This document shows, in pieces, positions 12,601 to 24,838 of a DNA stretch of 64,000 nucleotides. The translations under genes and the position numbers were made by a program. The stretch's first letter is position 1. Every line of letters starts with the position of its first letter. The notes beneath the pieces were generated by a model. The model ran no database searches. It worked only from the letters and a program-made list of their open reading frames with translations, and was not told where the DNA came from. Origin of the DNA: Petrosia ficiformis (taxonomy: Eukaryota; Porifera; Demospongiae; Haplosclerida; Petrosiidae); NCBI GenBank assembly GCA_947044365.1, contig OX345639.1:9348718-9412717 (forward strand), in the 5' to 3' direction.

Positions 12601-15600
12601 TAATGGATGAATAGTGGAAAATGATTGATGGATTGGATAATGAATGACTGGACTAGTGGAATATGATTGGTGGAGTAGATAATGGATGACTGGACTAGTG
12701 GAGTATGATTGGTAGAGTAGAGATAATGGATGACTGGACTAGTGGAGTATGATTGGTAGAGTAGAGATAATGGATGACTGGACTAGTGGAGTATGATTGG
12801 TAGAGTAGATAATGGATGACTGGACTAGTGGAGTATGATTGGTGAAGTAGATAATGGATGACTGGACTAGTGGAGTATGATTGGTGGAGTAGATAATGGA
12901 TAACTAGTTTAAGATGAACCTTCATCCTCATTTAGAGGAGTACAGTATCCCTTATCGGTGGGTATAATGTACTCCTCTGACAATTAGAAAAAACAAAAAT
13001 TAATTTCATAAATTAATTTAAACACACACCACACACCACAAGTATAAAAACAATTAAAAACAATTAAAAACAATTTAATCAAACTAAAAAAAAACAAAGT
13101 TGATGCCAAATACCTAATATATCCCACTAATGTCATTACTGAATTACACCCACGACTAGAATGTCCTACAAGTGTACACTATGAATACTAATGAAGTACA
13201 CATGGGTTCAAATACGTTTTAAGTACAAGTACAAACACAAGCACCTTAAAAACTAACCGATATTTATCTTACCTGACTGGTATAGTCTGTTTTTCACTGA
13301 CACATTTTGTGGGTATGATTTTTGGCACTATTTAATATAATTATAATTATAATTATTATCCATATCTAAAATTGATGGTGACTTACCTTGTTCACTGTCA
13401 TAGTCCTTTTGTTCATCATCCTAATTAAATACATACATGTAATTGTAATTAGTGTATTGATAAGCTCATATAATGCACTATTAGCCTGTTTGGCACTGCA
13501 CAGTTCTCTCATTGGGCCAGTGGCAGTGGCACAGTCAATTATGACTGTATTTTCACTAACAGCATTAACTGTTTGTTAATTGGCTCAAGATGTATTCCCA
13601 ATGGCGCACACACTAACCATTGTTGAGCCAATTTGGTCTATGCTTCAAAATGTATCAAAAACTCTATTAGTCCTATGCCCAGACTCCCTTGACGTTTGGA
13701 TGGGAATGTAAGGCAGTCTGGGAATGAGACTAAAGACATCGTAATTATTATGTAGTACTGCCATAATTATGGTTACTGGGATTTTCCTGCTAACTCACTC
13801 TCTTTTCCATTAATGAAATATCATTGATTTGGTAATCCTCATGTCTGAAATAATTAGCCAATCAAATTAGGTCAGTCACATGATCAAATCAACCAACCTG
13901 ATTGGTTCACCATACTCATCCCATTTGAGTTTATCATCTTTGAAATGGTACATTGGAAAACATTTTGCCTGTTTGAAAAAACTACTACGAGCTTTACCCT
14001 ATGGCCAGAGAAACAAAACATACAGACAAGTATTTAAATTAATGTTGTAGTCTCACTAGCTCACCTCATCAGTCATCATCAGGTCATGCTTTGGTGGTTT
14101 AAATGTTAGACGAGGGGTAGTGGGCGTGGTCGGTAGTACAACCCCCTCTACTTCCATCTCTTCATCACTTTCATCTGACATAAGCTCTTTATCTCTATTA
14201 TTAATAGTTGTGAATAAGTTTTAATATGAAATATATAATTCACTTATTAGTTTCCTCTGCAGCTTTCTCTTTCTCTCTAATCCTATACTCCTCAAGTTCT
14301 ACTCCTTGAAGTAGAACTCGCTGACGAATATCCATGTCAATGGAGGTTACCTAATTATTATTATTATTATAATTTAAGGGTCATAAAACCACACTATTAA
14401 TTAACAAGTGGATTTAGAGTACTCAACAGACGACAAACCTTAAGGTTTTCAATAAGAGTTCTTGCTATTGTACCATGTGCAGTTTTACTAGTAAAAATGA
14501 TTGAGTTATGAGGATTTGTACACCACTGGATAAATAAATCACGAGAGAAACCACAATCCATATCAGGGGTACTGGCTAACACTGCCTGAAGACAATAAAT
14601 AATATATATTATATAATACTATACACAATCCATATCAGGAGTACTGCCTGAAGACAATAAATAATATATATTATATAATACTATACACAATCCATATCAG
14701 GAGTACTGCCTGAAGACAAAAAATAATATATATTATATAATACTATACACAATCCATATCAGGAGTACTGCCTGAAGACAATAAATAATATATATTATAT
14801 AATACTATACACAATCCATATTAAGAGTACTGGCTAATACTGCCTGAAGACAATAAATAATATATATTATATAATACTATACACAATCCATATTAAGAGT
14901 ACTGGCTAATACTGCCTGAAGACAATAAATAATATATATTATATAATACTATACACAATCCATATTAAGAGTACTGGCTAATACTGCCTGAAGACAATAA
15001 ATAATATATATTATATAATACTATACACAATCCATATTAAGAGTACTGGCTAATACTGCCTGAAGACAATAAATAATATATATTATATAATACTATACAC
15101 AATCCATATTAAGAGTACTGGCTAATACTGCCTGAAGACAATAAATAATATATATTATATAATACTATACACAATCCATATTAAGAGTACTGCCTGAAGA
15201 CAATAAATAATATATATTATATAATACTATACACAATCCATATCAGGAGTACTGCCTGAAGACAATACATAATATATATTATATAATACTATACACAATC
15301 CATATTAAGAGTACTGGCTAACACTGCCTGAAGACAATACATAATGTGAAGTATAAGTTATAGCACCCCTTACAGTACAATATGTGTCTAAATGTAGCAG
15401 GAGGATGGGACAGTAAAGATCCAGATTTCATAATGCATGTGTGAAGCAAGTACATTGTGACTTTTAGTTAACTAAACTATAACTAAATTACAAATTTACT
15501 GCAATAATTATAACTAACTAAAATGAAAATTTAAATTCAGGTTTAAGAAACAGGTTTGCAAAGTACTAATACAAATTCCAGTACCTTAGGATTTGATACT

Positions 15601-18600
15601 TTAGCTAGTTCTTCGAGATTATGACAGACTGTAATATGTTGAAATTGAAATGGATTTGTCCTCGAATCTTCAAACATTCTCATTAATTTCTCACTCATCC
15701 ATTCCACCTGTAAAGGGTATAATCTGATCACAACAACTCAAGACTAAAAACACGTTTAAAGTCTAAACTGGACTCATTGAATGCCTTTTACTACTTTATG
15801 TGTGTACCAGATTAGCATTCAACATCACATACATGTACTACCTTTATGTGTGTACCAGATTAGCATTCAACATCACATACATGTACTACCTTTATGTGCG
15901 TACCAGATTAGCATTCAACATCACATACATGTACTACCTTTATGTGCGTACCAGATTAGCATTCAACATCACATACATGTACTACCTTTATGTGCGTACC
16001 AGATTAGCATTCAACATCACATACATGTACTACCTTTATGTGTGTACCAGATTAGCATTCAACATCACATACATGTACTACCTTTATGTGTGTACCAGAT
16101 TAGCATTCAACATCACATACATGTACTACCTTTATGTGTGTACCAGATTAGCATTCAACATCACATACATGTACTACCTTTATGTGTGTACCAGATTAGC
16201 ATTCAACATCACATACATGTACTACCTTTATGTGTGTACCAGATTAGCATTCAACATCACATACATGTACTACCTTTATGTGTGTACCAGATTAGCATTC
16301 AACATCACATACATGTACTACCTTTATGTGCGTACCAGATTAGCATTCAACATCACATACATGTACTACCTTTATGTGCGTACCAGATTAGCATTCAACA
16401 TCACATACATGTACTACCTTTATGTGTGTACCAGATTAGCATTCAACATCACATACATGTACTACCTTTATGTGTGTACCAGATTAGCATTCAACATCAC
16501 ATACATGTACTACCTTTATGTGTGTACCAGATTAGCATTCAACATCACATACATGTACTACCTTTATGTGTGTACCAGATTAGCATTCAACATCACATAC
16601 ATGTACTACCTTTATGTGCGTACCAGATTAGCATTCAACATCACATACATGTACTACCTTTATGTGTGTACCAGATTAGCATTCAACATCACATACATGT
16701 ACTACCTTTATGTGTACCAGATTAGCATTCAACATCACATACATGTACTACCTTTATGTGTGTACCAGATTAGCATTCAACATCACATACATGTACTACA
16801 CTTCCATTATAATTATCATCAAAATTCATTTTATGTCTTTGCACATGTAACCATGGCAACCCAGTGTACATACATACATGTACACACATACCTGAGATTT
16901 GGCAAATTCCACGACATTATAACTGACATTATTTAAAAGTGCTATGGAGTAAGCACCAAAACCAAGCTCCTGATGACGCCACATTTGATCCTGAGAGAGA
17001 GAGAGAGAGAGAGAGTGAGAGAGAGTGAGAGAGAGAGGGAGGGAGGGAGGGAGGAAGTGAGGGAGGGAGGGAGGGAGGGAGGGAAGGAGTGAGAGAGAGG
17101 GGGGTATGAATACATGTACATATCTTACATTCAACCACACTTACCAATAGTTGAGACAGCTCCAATACTCTCCCAGCTGTATCAACTGCAATCAGCACAT
17201 TACCATTCTTTCTCAATGTATTCACAATCTTATCTAATTAGAAACAGAAAAGGACATTAACATCATTAACAAAGACCTATTTCTCTTAATCTTTGTAACT
17301 ATGGTAACCTAATAATGCTTTGTCCCTCTCTTTTCTTCTTGCTTGTACACTTTTAGCATTATAAGCATCTGTTATTAGTAAGTGAGGTCGAGATAGATTA
17401 TCAAATACCGCTCCATCTAAATGTCTAAGACAAACAAATGCACTGATGAATATAAACTCAACCTGTTTATCACCTTTCTTTCTTGTGGTTATAATCTACT
17501 GCATACACAATCTCCTCCTCTCCTTCCTTTACTATCTTCCATATTGATCCACCGACCATGTGACCAGCAGCAAAAGGAGTAATGGTCAATCCATGACCTT
17601 TCCCTTTTAGATATAAGAGAAATAATTATCGCTACGTATGATTACTTTGTTGAAAAGATTAATGTATGAAATCCAATATTCCTATATTAGTTCTATTCTC
17701 GGCTGATCTGTACTCAAGTACACATCCTTCATGCACTATGCCTATTGATATACCAGGTTGTACATAAATAACCTCTCATATAATACATACATGTACATTA
17801 CCTGACATTATTAACTTTACATATACATACAAGTATATATTGTAAGTTAGGATCTAACCATCACTCTAGCCTGGGATAACAATGTATACTAAATGTTTAG
17901 CTAATGATCCCTTTAATATGGGTATTTAAATTTTAATTGATAAAACTAAATTGTGTATTGAGTTCAAAAAGTATAAATTGTATATTAATATCAATAGAAA
18001 GTGTTGAATAAGCCATTGAAATACTATGCGTAAAGTAACATAACATGTTTCTATTTGAGTATAGTTTACACAGTAACTATATTCATGGAAACACATCATG
18101 TCAATTTACTTTGTTACAGTATTTCAATGGCTGATTATGTCACTCTTTTTCTCTTGTTAGCATATAGTTTACCTTTTAACTGTACTGTTTGAGAGTATTT
18201 CACTTGTACCACCTGATCAAAGGCTGTGTCTACATCATCTAATGAGAACAGATCGAATTCTTCAGAATTATGATGCGACTAAAGAATATCATACTTAACA
18301 TAATATTATTACATATATATATATAATAATTATGTATACATAAATACTCAACTTCACCTCAGAGACTAGCTATATTTTATTTATTAATAATATTAGTAAT
18401 TAAGCTGTAAAGGAAAAAAACAATTGGGGTTGCTATGGTAACATAGTACAGTCATAAAGTGGCAATGTACATATACATCTACTTAGTGATATATTACGTG
18501 ATCATGTTGCACGATAACATTCAATCATGTGATTTCTGAATGATGAGTACATGACCATGAGTTCAACGATTGATAAAATATGGTTCCTATGTAACAAGAT

Positions 18601-19031
18601 TACATGTCAAAATGGAACACTTCATTTACCTGATAAAGGTCATACATGAACATTTGACCCATCTTGTACACTGGTACTGTAGCATATGCTGGACATTTTA
18701 GTCCTAGTTTGCCTACGATATATGGCAACGCCCCAAGATGAACTACATCTGGATGACTAAGCAGAATCGCATCAATTTGATGAATATGCCTGAAAAATAA
18801 AGTTTTTATACAGTTCTCAAAGTAACTGTGTACATCACGTGACCCCCCACGTGTAGTACTATTACAATTCCATCTAACACACCTCTTTATATTCTCTATG
18901 ACTGTTGTATTAAACCTTTCATCCCATCCACAGTCAAGCAAGAAACAAAAGTCGTCCACCTGAAGAAGATAGCATGGTGGAGATTCTGTTTTAGCTCCTG
19001 AGAGAGCTGTGAACTTTATGATAGAAGTCAT
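9661..19031 (-). CDS. CPSF2: Cleavage and polyadenylation specificity factor subunit 2 (CPSF100)
   Basis: There are 21 exons: 18883-19031, 18630-18789, 18173-18278, 17474-17603, 17309-17424, 17145-17233, 16892-16990, 15585-15707, 14439-14585, 14244-14350, 14065-14194, 13898-13998, 13799-13844, 13387-13420, 13273-13327, 12482-12569, 12136-12276, 11601-11741, 11134-11214, 10243-10296 and 9661-9753. They sum to 2190 nt (729 residues; the human protein is about 780). It starts [14 protein letters not shown], and includes [25 protein letters not shown], the beta-CASP segment ([15 protein letters not shown]) and KPPKHDLMM. It ends [12 protein letters not shown]. The metallo-lactamase signature lacks the full HxHxDH set, as expected for the non-catalytic partner of CPSF73 in pre-mRNA 3' processing. 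Introns carry several minisatellites and MITEs. Confidence 0.97.
9942..10075. mobile_element. MITE-like element, family II, copy 1
   Basis: The ends are inverted (ACAGGGATGTGGAA and TTCCACACCCCTGT) with a short internal palindromic segment. Related copies lie at 22529-22642, 37938-38062 and 47642-47750. This one sits in the last intron of CPSF2. Confidence 0.6.
10990..11090. repeat. 10-bp tandem repeat (ATATACTAAC)
   Basis: About ten units lie in the CPSF2 intron between the 10243 and 11134 exons. Confidence 0.85.
11763..12120. repeat. TATG microsatellite in a CPSF2 intron
   Basis: GTAT/TATG runs fill the intron between the exons at 11601-11741 and 12136-12276. Open frames here on both strands are repeat artefacts. 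Confidence 0.95.
12600..12905. repeat. Minisatellite of about 43 bp, seven copies
   Basis: Units contain GATGACTGGACTAGTGGAGT and TGATTGGTAGAGTAG. The array lies in the CPSF2 intron just upstream (in transcription) of the 12482-12569 exon and does not include exon sequence. Confidence 0.9.
13452..13664 (+). mobile_element. MITE-like element, family III, copy 1
   Basis: This unit of about 215 bp has inverted ends (TTGATAAGCTC and TATCAAAAACTC). Its core reads CACTGCACAGTTCTCTC and GGCTCAAGATGTATTCCCAA. Copies also lie at 42188-42409 (reverse) and 51367-51587. Confidence 0.75.
14586..15345 (-). repeat. Minisatellite of 62-74 bp built on the 3' splice site of CPSF2 exon 9
   Basis: About 11 units lie in the intron upstream of exon 9 (14439-14585). 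Each unit, read on the minus strand, holds GTCTTCAG followed by a near copy of the first ~33 nt of exon 9 (GCAGTATTAGCCAGTACTC), then an AT-rich tract. Two length classes differ by a 12-nt internal deletion. Confidence 0.9.
15450..15535 (-). mobile_element. Fragment of MITE-like family IV
   Basis: GTGACTTTTAGTTAACTAAA and ACTATAACTAAATTACAA match the elements at 20106-20378 and 56858-57100. Only about 85 bp is present. Confidence 0.6.
15782..16798. repeat. 48-bp minisatellite, about 21 copies, in CPSF2 intron 7
   Basis: The unit reads ACCAGATTAGCATTCAACAT, then CACATACATGTACTACC and TTTATGTGTGT. The period is a multiple of three and two frames lack stops, so open frames of over 300 codons appear. 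It lies antisense inside a CPSF2 intron and is not judged coding. Confidence 0.95.
16992..17100. repeat. Purine (GA/GGGA) tract
   Basis: GAGA then GGGA repeats. On the CPSF2 strand this is a polypyrimidine tract directly before the acceptor of the 16892-16990 exon, an unusually long one of about 100 nt. Confidence 0.9.
18001..18143. mobile_element. Hairpin MITE-like element, family V
   Basis: Arms of about 65 bp are inverted (AGCCATTGAAATACT left; AGTATTTCAATGGCT right), with a spacer of about 13 nt. It sits in CPSF2 intron 3. Confidence 0.65.
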
Positions 19032-19163
19032 TAATTCCCTCCTCGATTTGAAATTTCTTTAATTATAATTAGTTTTGTCTCTTTAATAAAACTATTTATG
19101 GAACATTATGGCGGGAAAATGAGAGAAAAATAATGAAAATTAAATGTCTATCACGTGGAATGA
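19032..19163. promoter_or_regulatory. Probable bidirectional promoter of CPSF2 and MUS81
   Basis: Only 132 bp separate the two start codons, which are head-to-head. The gap is AT-rich and holds a TCACGTGG E-box-like site (19151) close to the MUS81 start. No TATA box is evident. Confidence 0.55.
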
Positions 19164-22100
19164 ATGGATGCAAAGAGGAAGAGAAGAGTGAAGAAAGGTT
19201 GCCCTAACCCTCTGTTTGTAAAATGGTTGCAAGAATGGAAAGATGAAGCAGTAGAAAATGGATGGAAGTCGAGCTATACTTACAACAAGGTTGGTGAGAT
19301 GTTTACGATAATTGTGTGTTCTTTCACCTACTTAGGAATGACTGTTAAATAAAGAATTACCAACTTTTAATTATATTGAAATCCAACAGGCATTGAATTC
19401 AATAAAACGTTATCCCTTACCATTGAACAGTGGACAAGAGGCTAAAGTATTAGAAAATATAGGTAAGTGATGTCAATATCAATGGTGTTGTCATAGTAAC
19501 CATTTATAGGAGACAAAGTGGCCAAAATGCTTGACAAAAAGATATCTGAATACATAACAAGTGGAGGTATTTTTAGAAATTAAAGAGCAATAGTCTTACC
19601 AGATAGTATACTGATAATTACTTTAAATATCTACTGATGCTGATCCAAGGATCATGAGGATAAGAGTCAGTGATAACAATGCTTTTCATTTTGAAATTAT
19701 CTATTTATTAGGAAGTCTCGAGAATTTACATCAAGAACCTTCAAATACTCTGTCATCTTCTAAAGTGGCACCTCTCTCTCCAATCAATTCTTCTCCACTT
19801 GCTAATCTTCATACCAGTAGTAGTACAGAAATGAATCCTGGTTCTCAGCACAGTAGCACAGGAATGAGTCCATGTTCTCAGAACAGAAAAAGGCAGTCTG
19901 CTAATGAAAATACAGATTGTACCACTAGGAAGGTATGCATAATAAATGAATTATTATCAAAATGTAATTTTCAATTTATAGCATCGAAGACTAACAAAAC
20001 TATATGTACCAGCATATCGTTCAGGTACATATGCAATTATTATAGCTTTATTGAAAGCTGAACAGGTAATTATATGGCATTCTCTGTTGTTCATACATAT
20101 TAGGTAGTGTTGTTTTAGTTTGACAAAAATGACTACTTTTAGTTATAGTTATAATATGCCTAGTTTATCACACTTAGTTATATTTATGGTTTAGTTAACT
20201 AAAATAACATTGAGCTTACTGAAAGGGTTTTAGTTAACTGCCCATTGGCCAATTTTCATTTTAGTTAGTTATAGTTATTACAGTAGACTTGTAATTTAGT
20301 TTAGTTTAGTTAACTAAAAGTCACAATCCCTTACTAAAAGGGGTTTTAGTTATAGTTATAGTTAAGTAAAACAACATCACGTCAATTAATTAGAGTAACA
20401 GTTTCAAAGGATATATGCTGAAACAAGAGCTAATAGAAGCAGCTCAGCCTCTCTGTGACTCTTCTTTTACAATTGTGAGTATACTAAATTGTTACTATAA
20501 CAACATGTCCTACACACACCTTTATTCTGTGATGACCAGCCAAAAGATGGAGGTTACTACACTGCCTGGAGCTCAACAACTAATATGTTTAAAAGAAATC
20601 TGATAACTAAATCAAGCAACCCTCCGAGGTATACTTTGATGAGTCTTTAGACTCTGTTGGTATCACAATATTCTCTTTCTGTGGTCAGATATTCTCTCAC
20701 TGATGAAGGTGTTTCTTTAGCTAAAAGACTTATTGATGTCCATATGACTACTTTCACTTCATCTCCTCCACCAACCACTGACATATCTCTATCTGGGAAC
20801 AGAAAAGATGAGCATTCTTCAATCTCACCTGAAATATATGCACCTCCTCGTCGACCTAACAAGGAACAGGAACCCATTAAAGATTCAACTACTGGTACTA
20901 AATCACTTCAACTAATCTCATCTAAACATACTAATACTATATGCATTGATTCTAGTCCTGTTAAATCTACAATCACTAAATCATATGATACCAATTCAAA
21001 CACACAAGACAATGAAATCAATATTATTGATCATAGTGATGAAGAAATGGAAGTGCTACCTCCAATAGACAAACTATGTTATGCTACTTCCTCTCCCTCA
21101 CCCTTATCTCTTCCTCCTCCTACTCCTCCAACTAATTTTGTCACTCTGTTTACAGATGGTAAAATCTCTCCTCCTGAGTTACCCCAAACAGATTATGAAC
21201 CTCATGTAGCCAGTGAAGATTTACTTACAAGAAGCTCTTTTTCCTTCACTCAAAATATTTCTAAGTCACCTCGCGGTTTTGCTAGTAGTAAAAGTAAAAG
21301 TTCGTTTCAAAGTGATACAATATGTATCGATTCCAGTCCAGTTAAATCTTACTCCATTAAAACCAAATCTACTACATCATCCTCTGTTAGCTTGGTTGAC
21401 AGTGACGATGAAGATATTGAAATACTACCTCTAGCTCAGAGAATGGGTCTAGTGAATAAAACTGTTCAGTCATCTTGTGTGCCTACATTATCAGACAATG
21501 AGATGAGCTTGACTACTGAGTCATCTATAGGAGGTGTACAAGTGATATCTGATAAACCTACTCTGTCATCTGTACCTTCACTATCTCATGTTAAACCTTC
21601 TGTTTCAGTAAACAGGACATGTCAAGACAAGTGTGCTAAAAGGTATATGTATATACATACATGATATAACAGTATGTACACACTTAGTTAACACCTGTGT
21701 GGGGTTTATGCATATACTGAGTTTACACCTGTGTGAGTATACGTACAGTGTACTGCAGTACTGGTGCATTGGAACATAACAAACATACATGTACTGCAGT
21801 TACTATCCACTAATGATACTCTATATCTGAGACTGAGACTTAAGTAACTATAATTATACATTACTATTGTATTTATTATAGCTCTCAACAGTCTACTGTG
21901 GCTAATATGAATAATCCTTTGTTTACACTCAAACCAGGTATGTAAATATAAATGTTTGTTAGTGTTTATTCTTTATTTGTAAACAGGTAAATTTGATGTT
22001 GTCTTGTGCATTGATAATACTGAGTCTACAGCAAATAGAAAGTAAATATATTATATTTTGTAACATAAATTTAAATTAATTTTATCATCAGATCAACATC

Positions 22101-24838
22101 TCATTTTCGTGGTCTATTATTGGAAGAACTTAATAAGAATGGTAAAATAGACAATTGAACTCTATTTATAAATAGATAGATGATCATGAACCTATTAATT
22201 TCTATAGGAGTAAAGTTTAGTGTTAGAAAATTAAGTGTTGGAGATTTCATATGGATAGCACAGGAAAGAGTGGATGTATCAAAAGGTATAGTTAACCTAA
22301 TGTCTTGATTATTATACACACTTATCTTGTTACCAGGTCGACTTAGACTTCCAGAGTCACGTGAAGTAGTGCTGGAATACATAGTAGAGAGAAAGAGAAT
22401 GGATGATCTTGCTGGTAGTATCATAGACAGACGTTTCCAAGAACAAAAGGTAATCATTATAATCATATCATATTAGAAGAGATAATCTTCTATAAGTTCT
22501 CTTGTGTTAGCACCACACTAGTTACTGTCAGGGGTGTGGAAACCTTGAGCTGAACGTTTTGACCCATTTTTACTACTCTTGTCCTGTTCTCCATATTTAT
22601 GTATAAAGTTTAAATTTATTAACAACTGGCTTTCACACCACTGCTTGTTGATATAGTGTTTTTCTTATTCCTCAGTTCAGAATGAAACATAGTGGTGTAT
22701 ACAATCCCGTGTATCTTGTGGAAGAATTCAGTGATATTAGGCATTGTAAGCTTCCGGAATCTTCTCTACATCAAGCTGTTACCAATACACAGGTAATTAT
22801 TACAATAAATAGTATTACTAATGTATGTTTGTATGTGTGACAGATAATTGATGGGTTTTATGTCAAGCAAACTAAAGATATCAGAGAATCAATTGCTTAC
22901 TTAACAATTATGACTCGCTGTCTACACCAACAATATTCAGTGAGTAAATGATGGATGGATTGGAGGGATGAATGGATGGATGAATGAATGGATGGAACGA
23001 TAGAGGATGGATGGATGAATGGATGGATGGATGGATGGATGGATGGATGGATGGATGGATGGATGGATGGATGGATGGATGGATGGATGGATGGATGGAT
23101 GGATGGATGGATGGATGGATGGATGGATGGATGGATGGATGGATGGATGGAACGATAGAGGATGGATGAATGGATGGAAGGATGGATGGATGGATGAATG
23201 AATGGATGGATGGATGGATGGATGGATGGATGGATGGAACGATAGAGGATGGATGGATGGATGGATGAATGGATGGATGGATGGATGAATGGAGGGGTGG
23301 ATGGAACGATGGATTGAATGGATCATGATAGATTGATCACAGAATATTGACTATTATTATTCATCTTAGATGTCAACCATTCAGTCACATCCAATAGAAA
23401 CTATTTTATTGTTTAATAAACAAAGAAAAGAAGGAACTATAGCTGCTGATAAAGATATAGTATATGGATTACCTTTTGATATTTTCAACGAATCATCAGT
23501 AAAGACAAAGGCTAGTTACATGTATATAGACTTGTACCTGATATAAAGTTGAATTCAAACTAAACTCATAAATTCATAGTTTTTATTTCACACATCTGCA
23601 TTACCATGGATCAATTACTGTGCTAATCACACTATACATATATATATTAGGGCTGGGACGATTAATCAATTGATATTGAAATTTTTTCTGATTATCGATT
23701 GATATCAATTATGCTAATTATTCCAAAAGACATAATTTTCAAGCATGCGACAGTAAATAATGTACATTACGGAGGTGATAGGAAGCCTTTTTGATAATCA
23801 AATAGGAGGAGTTTCCTGTATTAATTGACTTAATTGGCCTAATTACTTTCGCTAATTTTAATTGATTTCAGAATCTCAGCCGATTCCCAGCCCTAATATA
23901 TATGCGTGTAGACTACATCTGGTAATTGTACCATCAATGTACTTTATCTACATGTTTTCATAGCGATTTATCATGTGATGAGCCTCACTTTCAACTCAAT
24001 ACGAGTAGTGTTAATATGTATGTCTCTAGTAATGATATTTTCTCTTTAGGTTTCAAGTGTTTCAGAAATGTTCGGTCGTTGTTTAATACAAATTCCAAAA
24101 TCATCAGTTGAAAGAGCATTTGCTTTGTTGGAAGTTTACCCAACAGTAGCACAGTAAGTAGTGTGTGTGTGTGTGTGAAACATTTATAGTGCTAGCTGTT
24201 TCTAATATTCACTTCATCATAGTTTAAGAGAAGGTTATCGGAACTGTTTGACAGAGAAAGAACGTGAAAACATGCTGAGTTCCTTACGAGCAGGAGATTG
24301 TAAAAGGTGAACTAATATAGTAATGTTCTCCATCATTGTAAGGATACTTTATGTATGGCTGCCTAACCAATCAGATTGCAGAATTGTATCATGTGATTGC
24401 ATGCGTGTAATAGTTCATTATTGGACACTTCACCTCTACTAAAGTCTTCACATTCCCAATTATGATGTGATGACTTTATATGTGATACAGTTTAATGTAG
24501 ATATTAATGATTAATATATGATTATACCGTAACTCAATAATGAATCAATGGATTGAAATTTGACACACACAAAAAAGAACAAAGGATAATTATATGAAAA
24601 TGGTGAAGGTAAAAAGAGTGTTGGTCCTTCTAAACTAAAGTAGTGAACATTTTTCTGAGGTCAAGGTGAACGTGAATGACCTTTAGTGTAGTTGAAAAGA
24701 ACAGTTGTAGCTAGCAATCAGGAAGCTCACAAGATTGGTAATGAATTACTTAGGTGTGTCTTATTCTTTATCTTCTTCAGGAGGTTTGGACCTGCTCTTA
24801 GCCGCATGCTGTATGAACTCTACTGGAAGGGAAACTAA
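19164..24838 (+). CDS. MUS81: Structure-specific endonuclease subunit MUS81
   Basis: There are 19 exons: 19164-19289, 19390-19462, 19510-19566, 19712-19932, 19982-20065, 20394-20474, 20540-20628, 20689-21642, 21882-21937, 21987-22041, 22092-22141, 22208-22285, 22337-22449, 22676-22792, 22844-22939, 23370-23498, 24050-24153, 24223-24306 and 24781-24838. They sum to 2625 nt (874 residues versus about 550 in human). The N-terminal helix-hairpin-helix is [18 protein letters not shown] and [18 protein letters not shown]. The winged helix ends [11 protein letters not shown]. The ERCC4-type nuclease keeps VGDF (about 627) and ERKRMDD (about 659-665), so the GD...ERKxxxD catalytic set is intact. The C-terminal HhH ends [17 protein letters not shown]. 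It cuts branched DNA with an EME partner in the nucleus. Exon 8 (954 nt) inserts about 315 low-complexity residues. Confidence 0.97.
20106..20378 (+). mobile_element. MITE-like element, family IV, copy 1
   Basis: The ends are inverted (TGTTGTTTTAGTTTGAC and GTTAAGTAAAACAACA). The interior is rich in TTAGTTATAGTTA and TTAACTAAAA. It lies in MUS81 intron 5. Another long copy in opposite orientation is at 56858-57100. Confidence 0.7.
22529..22642 (+). mobile_element. MITE-like element, family II, copy 2
   Basis: It begins CAGGGGTGTGGAAACC, includes CTCTTGTCCTGTTCTCCATA, and ends near CTTTCACACCACTG. It lies in the intron between MUS81 exons 13 and 14. Confidence 0.6.
22946..23320. repeat. GGAT microsatellite in a MUS81 intron
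   Basis: Long GGAT/TGGA runs are interrupted by GGAACGATAGAGGATGG. It lies between the exons at 22844 and 23370. Open frames on both strands are repeat artefacts. Confidence 0.95.
23648..23895 (+). mobile_element. MITE-like element, family VI, copy 1
   Basis: Terminal inverted repeats TAGGGCTGGGA and CCCAGCCCTA. The interior contains CAAGCATGCGACAGT and TAATTGACTTAATTGGCCTA. It shares the ends and core with 60541-60823. Confidence 0.8.
24470..24690 (-). mobile_element. Dispersed repeat family VII, reverse copy
   Basis: The sequence resembles the reverse complement of 37500-37735 and 47893-48125 (for example AATGGATTGAAATTTGACA, AACATTTTTCTGAGGTCA). It lies in the last intron of MUS81. Confidence 0.6.

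Noticed and set aside
15781..16936. Long overlapping + strand open frames (314 and 378 codons)
   Set aside because: They are translations of a 48-bp minisatellite whose period is a multiple of three, lying antisense in a CPSF2 intron.
20410..20474. MUS81 exon 6 beginning at the nearer TTTCAAAG acceptor
   Set aside because: It breaks the frame; the ATTAATTAG acceptor at 20393 keeps phase 0 and adds SNSFK, matching the family spacing.
22937..23326. IHPSIHPS 129-codon frame and its antisense MDGW frames
   Set aside because: GGAT microsatellite in a MUS81 intron.
23926..24111. 61-codon frame ending FNTNSKIIS
   Set aside because: Overlaps MUS81 exon 17 in the wrong frame; the correct frame reads [23 protein letters not shown].
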